The notes below the pieces were generated by a model. It worked only from the letters and a program-made list of their open reading frames with translations, made no database searches and was not told the DNA's origin. Position numbers and translations under genes: made by a program. From assembly GCA_023134215.1 (NCBI GenBank), contig JAGLUV010000035.1, positions 1 to 11,964 on the forward strand: a stretch of DNA of 11,964 bases, read 5' to 3'. Position 1 is the first letter of the stretch. The number at the start of each line of letters is the position of its first letter. Below, piece by piece: positions 6,881-11,964 of the stretch. The DNA is from Candidatus Thorarchaeota archaeon. GTDB lineage: Archaea > Asgardarchaeota > Thorarchaeia > Thorarchaeales > Thorarchaeaceae.

Positions 6881-6899
6881 TTCGTTTTCCTTTTTCTTT
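6881..6899 (+). terminator. T-rich terminator after rpo12
   Basis: Directly after the rpo12 stop the plus strand reads TTCGTTTTCCTTTTTCTTTC, a pyrimidine tract with runs of four and five T. Archaeal RNA polymerase terminates at such tracts without needing a hairpin. The next gene to the right is on the other strand, so a stop to transcription here makes sense. Confidence 0.55.
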
Positions 6900-6908
6900 C
6901 GTAATGTT

Positions 6909-7007
6909 CTATGGCTTGTATACAAGGAGCGCTGCTACTACAATCGAAGCCAGGAATAGCATCACAAAAAGGATAGACAGAATCTTTCTTTTTAGAGCAT
7001 ATCTCAA
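6909..7007 (-). CDS. 32-residue single-helix membrane micro-ORF downstream of get3
   Basis: Four bases after the get3 stop, a TTG at 7007 opens a 32-codon frame ending in TAG at 6909. The product starts with a basic segment (MRYALKRK), then about 20 hydrophobic residues (ILSILFVMLFLASIVVAALL), and ends VYKP. This is the pattern of a one-pass membrane peptide, probably with the basic N-terminus in the cytosol, much like a minimal tail-anchored protein. The sequence GGAGGAG at the very end of get3 is an excellent ribosome site about 6 bases before the TTG, arguing for translational coupling. No family is recognised. The hydrophobic run in a correctly placed frame is unlikely to be chance but such short ORFs need comparative support. 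Confidence 0.5.
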   Translation of the reverse strand: MRYALKRKILSILFVMLFLASIVVAALLVYKP

Positions 7008-7010
7008 AAC

Positions 7011-8009
7011 CTACTCCTCCATTTCACCCAGGAGAATTGCCCCTAGCTTCTCTAGATTTTCAATTCCTCTTATTTCTCCCCCAAAGAGCGGAACTACCGT
7101 CAAGCTCAGATCAGAGTACAGGTCTCTGATATCCTTGAGGTTTGCCTGCTGCATTTGCCGTCGTGTAGCACAAAACTTGCACGTTGGATTCGGTGGCACA
7201 AGATGATTCACCACCATATTACTGACAGGTATTTTCCATTTGTCCAAGCTATGCATAAGCCGTTGAGTTTCAAAGACGGCCATCGCTTCAGGTATTAAGA
7301 CTACCACAAACTGCGTCAACTCAGGGTCGGACAGCTCGATTCGTGCAGCTCGTATCTTTTCCTTCATCAACTGCATCATCTGCCAAGAATTTTCTTCTTG
7401 TTCAGCTCCTCCGAACATGCCCTTGAGACTGGCCATCATTGAGCTCATTCTTTGTCGCATTGTGAGTAGCTTTCCCATCCAGCTGTCAAGAAGATCTGGC
7501 AGCTCTAACAGCTTCAGAGTATGCCCGGTGGGGGCAGTGTCGAATATGACCCGGTCGTAGGAACTGTCTTCCAGATATTCCAACATCTTCCCGAAAGCCA
7601 TTGCTTCATCAGAGCCTGGCGGGGACATGCCACCCATATCTCCCATTAACTGTGCAGCCATAGCTCCTTCGGATCCCATCGCGCCTGATCCCATTGCATC
7701 TTGGAATTTGGCCATTCCCTTCTCGGTGCTTATCTCCAGTCCCCAGAGATTATCTATACCTTCTATTGACACTTCCTCGCCGCCGCTCAAGTTCTGGTCA
7801 AAACTATCACTAAGACTGTGGGCTGGGTCGGTTGACAAGATTAGAGTTCTGAAACCTTGCTTGGCTGACAGAATTGCCATTGCACCGGCGCAGCTGGTCT
7901 TTCCAACGCCACCCTTCCCGCCAGAGAGTATGAACTTGATATTACCGTTGTAGACTATATCCTTGATACCCATAGACTTCGACTCGTGAAGTTTCGCACC
8001 ACAATACAT
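7011..8009 (-). CDS. Get3/ArsA-family ATPase
   Basis: A 332-residue P-loop ATPase of the Get3 (TRC40)/ArsA family. Motifs: deviant Walker A GGKGGVGKTS (30-39, with the signature lysine K32), switch I DPAHSLSDSF (61-70), switch II DTAPTGHTL (157-165), zinc CxxC at C277/C280 (TCKFC), and PLFGGEIRG near 307-314 for nucleotide contact. It is a single ATPase domain, so it acts as a homodimer as Get3 does, not like two-domain bacterial ArsA. Residues 99-142 and 178-215 hold nine methionines each, as in the flexible client-binding groove that holds hydrophobic helices. With CxxC, this favours a membrane-protein targeting chaperone over an arsenite pump; no arsenic genes are nearby. ATG 8009 has no Shine-Dalgarno but fits a short leader from the TATA-like site at 8052-8059; ATG 7973 is an alternative start. 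Confidence 0.88.
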   Translation of the reverse strand: MYCGAKLHESKSMGIKDIVYNGNIKFILSGGKGGVGKTSCAGAMAILSAKQGFRTLILSTDPAHSLSDSFDQNLSGGEEVSIEGIDNLWGLEISTEKGMAKFQDAMGSGAMGSEGAMAAQLMGDMGGMSPPGSDEAMAFGKMLEYLEDSSYDRVIFDTAPTGHTLKLLELPDLLDSWMGKLLTMRQRMSSMMASLKGMFGGAEQEENSWQMMQLMKEKIRAARIELSDPELTQFVVVLIPEAMAVFETQRLMHSLDKWKIPVSNMVVNHLVPPNPTCKFCATRRQMQQANLKDIRDLYSDLSLTVVPLFGGEIRGIENLEKLGAILLGEMEE

Positions 8010-8051
8010 AATGAGGCTTTTGGAATGGATTCCGAATTAACGCAGTAACGG

Positions 8052-8059
8052 GTTTTAAC
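8052..8059 (-). promoter_or_regulatory. TATA-like element for get3
   Basis: On the minus strand the site reads GTTAAAAC, about 45 bases before the get3 ATG, predicting transcription from near 8030 and a leader of about 20 bases. The 8010-8107 gap holds this site and an AAATATGC at 8062-8069 that could serve the divergent phosphatase-like gene. Confidence 0.4.
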
Positions 8060-8221
8060 GGAAATATGCTAGCTCACTCACATGGAAACGAATAACTCTA
8101 TTAATGATATCACTGGAGCACACTGGAGGCTCTCACAATCTCGTTTCCACAAGTCCGAACCACTGCTGAACAATTCCCATCCACGATTCTGCGGCTACTT
8201 CGTCTTGAGGTTCCTCCAGGC

Positions 8222-8869
8222 ATGCCCCTCGCCAATGAGGAGATTGTGAAGCTATTCAACCCAATATCTATCGTCATTGTGATGATTGATAACTTCGGTC
8301 TGTTCGAGGCGGTTGTCTACAAACCCGAGGCATTGATCAAGAACTTGGAAGTGCTCGCGCTCATTGAAACAGACGACCCCTATGCAATACCTGTAATCAA
8401 CTCAATACTCCGTGGGCCTCCCGATCAGCAGTTCCACCTGCTGCAATATGTGAAAAGCCATGGCAAGTTCACTCATGCCATCTGCCGTGAAGACGACATG
8501 AGCGCTTTTGGTTTTGATTCCACATACACCGTAAACCCGCGTGACGACATGGCAACTTATGTCGAGTCAACAAAGAAGGTCTTCCGCAGTGAATTACTAT
8601 TTATGCACTTTCTAGACTTTGAGAGCCTCTATGCCCAATATGGGCATCGAACACCCCCGAAGACACTACTCGAGAAGATAGTGCGACGCACAGACAACTG
8701 GATCAAGGTCCTGTATCGTCAAGCAAGGGAGGATACTCTATTCATGATAATAGGCAATCACGGACGCCATCCGGTTCCTCTGAACTACGAGGGCAAGCTT
8801 GCAGAATGGAGAAAGGCAAATTCCCCAATCGCAATTATACTGCAGAAGCGTGCGCAACAAACTAGCTAA
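8222..8869 (+). CDS. Divergent alkaline-phosphatase-superfamily protein (start uncertain)
   Basis: From ATG 8222 the protein has 215 residues and resembles the alkaline phosphatase / phosphoglycerate mutase metal-hydrolase superfamily in outline. A strand ends in a metal-type aspartate (SIVIVMIDNFGLFE); a helix before a glycine turn (DPYAIPVINSILRG) lies where the nucleophile loop is expected; FMHFLDFESLYAQYGH gives the D...H pair; and TLFMIIGNHGRHP matches the usual 'SDHG' motif with asparagine in place of aspartate. That change, and no clear Thr/Ser nucleophile, suggest altered or lost activity. The frame is open upstream to 8108 and looks coding (FPSTILRLLRLEVPPG just before the ATG), but has no ATG, GTG or TTG; a GGAGG at 8125-8129 lies 8 bases before an ATC codon at 8138. 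The true protein probably starts upstream. The 3' end overlaps uppP by 8 bases. Confidence 0.6.
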   Translation: MPLANEEIVKLFNPISIVIVMIDNFGLFEAVVYKPEALIKNLEVLALIETDDPYAIPVINSILRGPPDQQFHLLQYVKSHGKFTHAICREDDMSAFGFDSTYTVNPRDDMATYVESTKKVFRSELLFMHFLDFESLYAQYGHRTPPKTLLEKIVRRTDNWIKVLYRQAREDTLFMIIGNHGRHPVPLNYEGKLAEWRKANSPIAIILQKRAQQTS

Positions 8870-9653
8870 ATAGCGTTGGAACCCCGAACAGAATTGCGAT
8901 TATGCCCAGAACTAAACAGAGCTTCCAGAAACTAACTCGCCGTGCGAGGCGCAGAAGAAACTCCATCGATAAAAGACCAGTCACAAACACAATCACTTCA
9001 ATCAGAAACAAGTCTATGATACTCACAGGCAATGGCGACCCGCCTATCACTACATCCAGTACAAATATGCCCACAACAGCGGGAACGCTCATGAGGAAAC
9101 TGAACTTCATCGCTGCCTCCTTGTCAATTCGCTGCATGAGCAGAGACGAAACAGTCACTCCTGATCTGCTTAATCCAGGCAGTACAGCAAGACCTTGAAG
9201 CAATCCTGAAACTAACGCCTCCTTGTCATCGATTTCACGTCCTACTTCTTCCGATGCACTATCTCTTCTAGTAGGCATGTACAAGACAATCGCTGTGACT
9301 ACTAGAAGGGTTCCAATCACTACATTCAACATTTCACCGTTGATTGTGGCTAGGCTACCCTTGAGCACAAAGTACAGCGGAATCGCAGTCACCGCTGTGC
9401 CCACCGTAGCGATGAGAAGGCGTCTGAACATCAGCTTGTCTTTCATAGTCAGCAATCCCATGATGTCTCGCGGATAGCGCGCAATCACGGCCAAAGTTGT
9501 TCCGATGTGCAGCCAAATCACGAGTGTGAGGAGGCTCTCGCTTGGCACTGCGCCCATGCTGTAGACAAAGAGCACTGCCTGCCCCTCACTGCTGATTGGG
9601 AGCCACTCCACAAGACCTTGAATCAGAGCTACTATTACTTGCCACAGTTCCAT
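8862..9653 (-). CDS. uppP: Undecaprenyl-diphosphatase family protein (UppP/BacA)
   Basis: A 263-residue polytopic membrane protein of the BacA/UppP family, which hydrolyses polyprenyl diphosphate to the monophosphate so that the lipid carrier can be recycled. In archaea the carrier is probably a dolichol-type polyprenol used in protein glycosylation. Two signature regions are present: QGLVEWLPISSEGQ (residues 12-25), containing the QxxxE form of the acidic motif with E16, and LPGLSRSGVTVSSLLM (158-173), the PGxSRSG phosphate-binding loop with R163. About seven to eight hydrophobic segments fill the rest. The position held by a conserved histidine in bacterial enzymes (SSxGH) is glutamine here (Q24). 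Length is typical. The gene overlaps the phosphatase-like gene convergently and shares a TATA element with the divergent PhoU-like gene. Confidence 0.9.
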   Translation of the reverse strand: MELWQVIVALIQGLVEWLPISSEGQAVLFVYSMGAVPSESLLTLVIWLHIGTTLAVIARYPRDIMGLLTMKDKLMFRRLLIATVGTAVTAIPLYFVLKGSLATINGEMLNVVIGTLLVVTAIVLYMPTRRDSASEEVGREIDDKEALVSGLLQGLAVLPGLSRSGVTVSSLLMQRIDKEAAMKFSFLMSVPAVVGIFVLDVVIGGSPLPVSIIDLFLIEVIVFVTGLLSMEFLLRLARRVSFWKLCLVLGIIAILFGVPTLFS

Positions 9654-9689
9654 TTGATGGGCCTCTCACCGCCCCTGAAGTACCGAAGA

Positions 9690-9697
9690 TTTAAAAG
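9690..9697. promoter_or_regulatory. Shared bidirectional TATA element, uppP and DUF47 gene
   Basis: The 85-base gap between the two divergent starts (9654-9738) contains a single clear TATA-type sequence, TTTAAAAG, whose core TTTAAA is self-complementary. On the plus strand it predicts transcription near 9720, 19 bases before the DUF47 ATG; on the minus strand (CTTTTAAA) near 9665, about 12 bases before the uppP ATG. No second candidate is visible in the gap. Confidence 0.6.
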
Positions 9698-9738
9698 CTC
9701 GCCCAAATGGCTCTGCTTCTTGGAGTGTAGTACACAAG

Positions 9739-10401
9739 ATGGTTCTCGATAATGGAAGGTTTCTAACACAAGAACTAGCAAACGTTACTCAGATGCTAGA
9801 AGAACACTTCCGTGTAGTGGTATCAGCACACAAGATAGCTGCCAACGTTCTCACTGATTGGCTTGATGAACACAAGACCGTGAGCAAGAAGGACTTGGCA
9901 AAGGTAACCGCTCTGGAAGAGAGGGGCGATGAACTCAAGCTTGCCTTGATGAAGAAACTGGCCGATGCCAACTCTCTGATGCAACGCGAGGACCTACTAC
10001 GTCTTGTGCATTACAATGACAAGCTTGTGGACGGGGCTGAAATCGCCTGCCATCATCTTGCTGCCGTCATGGACAGCTGGGTTCCTGAAGGCGAACTGAA
10101 GAAGAAGTTGCAGGAACTGGGCGGCCTAGTCATGTCGATAGTTACTGAGCAGAGGGAGGCAGTCAGGTTCCTCTCAATCAACATGGAGACTTCCATGAAG
10201 AAAGCGGACGAGATTTGCAGGATTGAAAAACAGATTGACATCGTGCAAAGAGATACACTTCTACCACTCTACACGTCCGAAATCGGTCTAGCAAAGATTC
10301 TCCGATTGAGAGACTTTGTGAATGTGATGGAAGAGATTGCTAACCTCAGCGAAGATGCAGCAATCACAATCCGTTCGTTGTCACTAACGCTGCACACATA
10401 G
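9739..10401 (+). CDS. PhoU-like DUF47 family protein
   Basis: A 220-residue all-helical protein of the DUF47 family (PhoU-like putative phosphate transport regulator). Family members form two three-helix bundles that bind metal clusters through repeated acidic motifs. Here these are EERGDELK (about 65-72), REDLLRLVHYNDKLVDGAE (about 83-101), IEKQID and LRDFVNVMEEIANLSEDAA near the C-terminus. The final helix is complete, and the length is typical. Most homologues sit beside a Pit-type phosphate permease; none is seen here, the neighbour instead being UppP, a phosphate-releasing membrane enzyme, on the opposite side of one TATA element. A GGAG at 9722-9725 is too far upstream to be a good ribosome site, so a short leader is likely. 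Its regulatory role is inferred from the family. Confidence 0.85.
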   Translation: MVLDNGRFLTQELANVTQMLEEHFRVVVSAHKIAANVLTDWLDEHKTVSKKDLAKVTALEERGDELKLALMKKLADANSLMQREDLLRLVHYNDKLVDGAEIACHHLAAVMDSWVPEGELKKKLQELGGLVMSIVTEQREAVRFLSINMETSMKKADEICRIEKQIDIVQRDTLLPLYTSEIGLAKILRLRDFVNVMEEIANLSEDAAITIRSLSLTLHT

Positions 10402-10409
10402 TTTGGCCG

Positions 10410-10985
10410 GTGCCTTGTTTGTCCAAAAAGCTCGAAGAGGTTGCTGTGGCTGATTTAGTCGGCGATAGGGCCATTGTTTGGGATTCCAAGCATGGAATGC
10501 AACTATATGGCAATGGCTATTTTGGACAGCCAGTAGGAATAAGGAAACCAAAGAGTGCGGAGTTTGAAACGCCCCTAGAGCTATCACTTCTCGAAGCGGC
10601 ATACCTGACAAAAATCGGTGCTCTTAGAGTCAACGTCGCAACCAAGAAGCGACCACTGACGATGGATAAGATTGTCGAGATTGGGAGCACCTTTGCTGAT
10701 GAGTTTCTTGACCGTTTCTTAGTGTACTCTCACCTTCGTGAACAGGGCTATATTGTACGCCCCGGTTTGAAGTTTGGTACTGATTTCGCAGTCTATAGGA
10801 AGGGTCCTGGAAAGGATCATGCCCCTTTCATGGTCCATGTAATTTCAGGCAGTAAAGGATTAGTTCCTCTTGACATTGTTAGGGCTGGCCGGCTAGCAAC
10901 AAGCGTTAAGAAGAAATTCATAATTGCAACAATCAAAGAGAATGCGGCAATCGCCTACTACTCCTTCATTTGGCATCGTCCGTGA
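10410..10985 (+). CDS. endA: tRNA-splicing endonuclease EndA
   Basis: A 191-residue archaeal tRNA intron endonuclease, which recognises the bulge-helix-bulge at exon-intron junctions and cuts to leave 2',3'-cyclic phosphate. The N-terminal domain (about 8-75; GDRAIVWDSKHGMQLYGNGYFG, then LELSLLEAAYLTKIGAL) is followed by the nuclease domain: VYSHLREQGYIVRPGLKFGTDFAVYRKG, then HAPFMVHVI, then RLATSVKKKFIIATI. The catalytic triad is Y129, H137 and a lysine of KKK (probably K168). The single-unit size fits the homotetrameric class, unless a partner subunit exists elsewhere. GTG 10410 is given as the start, 8 bases after the DUF47 stop; a TTG at 10419 preceded by GGTG is an alternative that removes three residues. 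It is probably cotranscribed with the DUF47 gene. No intron-containing tRNA is in the window. Confidence 0.92.
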   Translation: MPCLSKKLEEVAVADLVGDRAIVWDSKHGMQLYGNGYFGQPVGIRKPKSAEFETPLELSLLEAAYLTKIGALRVNVATKKRPLTMDKIVEIGSTFADEFLDRFLVYSHLREQGYIVRPGLKFGTDFAVYRKGPGKDHAPFMVHVISGSKGLVPLDIVRAGRLATSVKKKFIIATIKENAAIAYYSFIWHRP

Positions 10986-11048
10986 GTAGGCTGGAACACT
11001 CGTGCCCATCCTTCGCTCCTCATACCTTCTCGTCCAGATGAGGAACAC

Positions 11049-11055
11049 AAATAAG
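11049..11055 (+). promoter_or_regulatory. TATA-like element for the 105-residue hypothetical gene
   Basis: AAATAAG lies 44-50 bases before the ATG at 11099. The predicted transcription start near 11078 is downstream of the other in-frame ATG at 11069, which supports the later start codon. The match to consensus is moderate. Confidence 0.35.
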
Positions 11056-11098
11056 CATTATCGATACAATGTCATCTGACCCGCGAGGGAGAATCCTA

Positions 11099-11416
11099 AT
11101 GGCAGACAAAGCTGAAAACGCGAAAGCCTTTGGCTTGCTTTTAGCTCAGGCGTGGGAGAATACCCCCTCCTTCATCTGCAGCAATGATGACTATATGTAT
11201 GTTTTATTTCCAGTTGACGATACCATGGAGAAATGGATTGAGGCGTCGATCACTTTTCCCGATGGCACTCTTGATCAGCAAGAAATACCTCCAATTAGGG
11301 CTATCGCCCTTTTAGTCGAGGAGCTAAAGGTATTGTCCAGCTACGGTGTTGAGTCATTGGTTTCATCAAAGGGCAAGCTTGATGCGGCAGCAGGACGACT
11401 AGGGACCCTCACATGA
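11099..11416 (+). CDS. Hypothetical protein, 105 residues
   Basis: I do not recognise this family. The product is small, soluble and acidic, with no signal peptide, membrane segment or cysteine pair. Its pattern is a first helix (AENAKAFGLLLAQAWENT), a strand stretch with aromatics (DDYMYVLFPVDDTMEKWIEASITFP), then a proline-bearing turn (QQEIPPIRA) and a long helix (IALLVEELKVLSSYGV). One compact alpha/beta domain is the best description. ATG 11099 is chosen over the in-frame ATG at 11069 because GAGGGAG at 11085-11091 is well placed for it and the TATA-like site agrees. It lies between endA and the zinc-ribbon gene, all on one strand, but the 110-base gap on its left suggests its own promoter. 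Confidence 0.65.
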   Translation: MADKAENAKAFGLLLAQAWENTPSFICSNDDYMYVLFPVDDTMEKWIEASITFPDGTLDQQEIPPIRAIALLVEELKVLSSYGVESLVSSKGKLDAAAGRLGTLT

Positions 11417-11489
11417 CATAGAGGTATCTACATCTGAACTGGGCGTAATGCTCTTAGTCCTGATTTCTGGACAAGGACGGTCAAGTCAA

Positions 11490-11964
11490 ATGTCGGACAA
11501 ACTTGTTGTATGTTCTTCATGTGGGGAAGAAGTACCCGGAGGTAGGTTTTGCAAATCTTGTGGCATCCCACTTCGCGAACATTCAGATTTGGTCGATTTC
11601 GGTGATGAAGAAGACGCTCCCCCTTTGATTGCTCCTGTTTCCGATGAGTCTCTTAAGCTGCCTGAGTTTGGTGTTATAGTCAAGGGGATGGATGAGAACG
11701 CATTATGCAGTCTTCTATCTCGGGCGGAGATATCAGTATTGGATGTTGAGTTGGACCGCCTAATAGAGGAGGTTCAGGCGACAAGGCAAGCGCTACGTCT
11801 GGAACATGCAGACAAGGACGCCCTCGCGGCCAGAGCGGAACACTTGCGCGAAACCCTAGAGGGAGCGAAGAAGCGCAGGAGCGAGCTATTGGAAGTCAAA
11901 TGGACTCTAAGGGTCGAGCAAATCATTGAGGAACTAAAGAGTCTGGAATCCAAGATATCAAAGC
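11490..11964 (+). CDS. Zinc-ribbon and coiled-coil protein, C-terminus beyond window
   Basis: An open frame from ATG 11490 to the window edge gives 158 residues with no stop. The N-terminus is a compact zinc ribbon with C8, C11, C21 and C24 (CSSCGEEVPGGRFCKSCG). A proline/acid-rich linker follows (about 30-55), then a short folded stretch (LPEFGVIVKGMDENAL). From about residue 75 to the end the sequence is a charged helix with heptad-like leucines (ELDRLIEEVQATRQALRL, then LRETLEGAKKRRSELLE), predicted coiled coil. The architecture suggests a scaffold or an adaptor that dimerises; it is not diagnostic of function and I do not recognise the family. An in-frame ATG at 11448 would add 14 hydrophobic-to-polar residues (MLLVLISGQGRSSQ); neither start has a strong ribosome site, and I prefer 11490. 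Confidence 0.7.
   Translation, partial: MSDKLVVCSSCGEEVPGGRFCKSCGIPLREHSDLVDFGDEEDAPPLIAPVSDESLKLPEFGVIVKGMDENALCSLLSRAEISVLDVELDRLIEEVQATRQALRLEHADKDALAARAEHLRETLEGAKKRRSELLEVKWTLRVEQIIEELKSLESKISK

Noticed and set aside
7011..8009. Arsenite-pump ATPase (ArsA) as the function of this gene
   Set aside because: It has one ATPase domain, a Get3-type CxxC and a methionine-rich client region, and no ars genes are nearby. Get3-type targeting fits better, though the families share a fold.
8082..8249. A 56-codon plus-strand frame starting at ATG 8082
   Set aside because: It is out of frame with the phosphatase-like gene and overlaps its start. The composition is not protein-like, and there is no ribosome site. 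Kept in mind only as a possible frameshift partner.

Overview
The window is archaeal. It encodes geranylgeranylglyceryl phosphate synthase (ether lipids), transcription factor B, RNA polymerase subunit Rpo12/RpoP, translation initiation factor aIF1 (SUI1), a type 2 methionine aminopeptidase, a tRNA-splicing endonuclease and a Get3/ArsA ATPase. The start of a heterodisulfide reductase HdrA points to anaerobic hydrogen/thiol-type redox metabolism. A stand-alone Roadblock/LC7 protein, intermediate base composition and frequent TTG/GTG starts behind strong GGAGG ribosome sites would suit an Asgard archaeon (Thorarchaeota-like). That lineage call is inference, not proof. No mobile element, CRISPR array, rRNA or tRNA was seen.

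Layout. Positions 1-194 hold the 5' end of hdrA on the minus strand, cut by the window edge. A plus-strand run follows: an ICMT-like membrane methyltransferase (352-1011), GGGP synthase (1082-1855), a Roadblock/LC7 protein (1944-2336), methionine aminopeptidase (about 2408-3340) and TFB (3534-4502). Most of these have their own TATA-like element, so this is a series of closely spaced units rather than one operon. aIF1 (4590-4931, minus) diverges from a radical SAM/TRAM protein (5082-6662), which is followed by tiny rpo12 (6737-6880). Both are missed or mis-started by simple ORF calling: rpo12 is too short, and the aIF1 frame stays open far upstream of its true start. Get3 (7011-8009, minus) is followed by a 32-residue single-helix ORF (6909-7007, minus) whose ribosome site lies in the end of get3.

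The next block concerns phosphoryl chemistry: a divergent alkaline-phosphatase-fold protein (frame open from 8108, ATG at 8222, end 8869) overlaps convergently by 8 bases with UppP (8862-9653, minus). UppP shares one near-palindromic TATA with a PhoU-like DUF47 protein (9739-10401). tRNA endonuclease EndA follows 8 bases later (10410-10985), then an unrecognised 105-residue protein (11099-11416) and a zinc-ribbon plus coiled-coil protein that runs off the right edge (11490-11964).

Most of the window is core information-processing and membrane-lipid housekeeping. The points most worth a second look are the Get3-coupled membrane micro-ORF, the radical SAM protein whose cluster motif is split by a cysteine-rich insertion, the apparent non-canonical start of the phosphatase-like gene, the inverted repeat in front of tfb, and the shared bidirectional promoter at 9690-9697.
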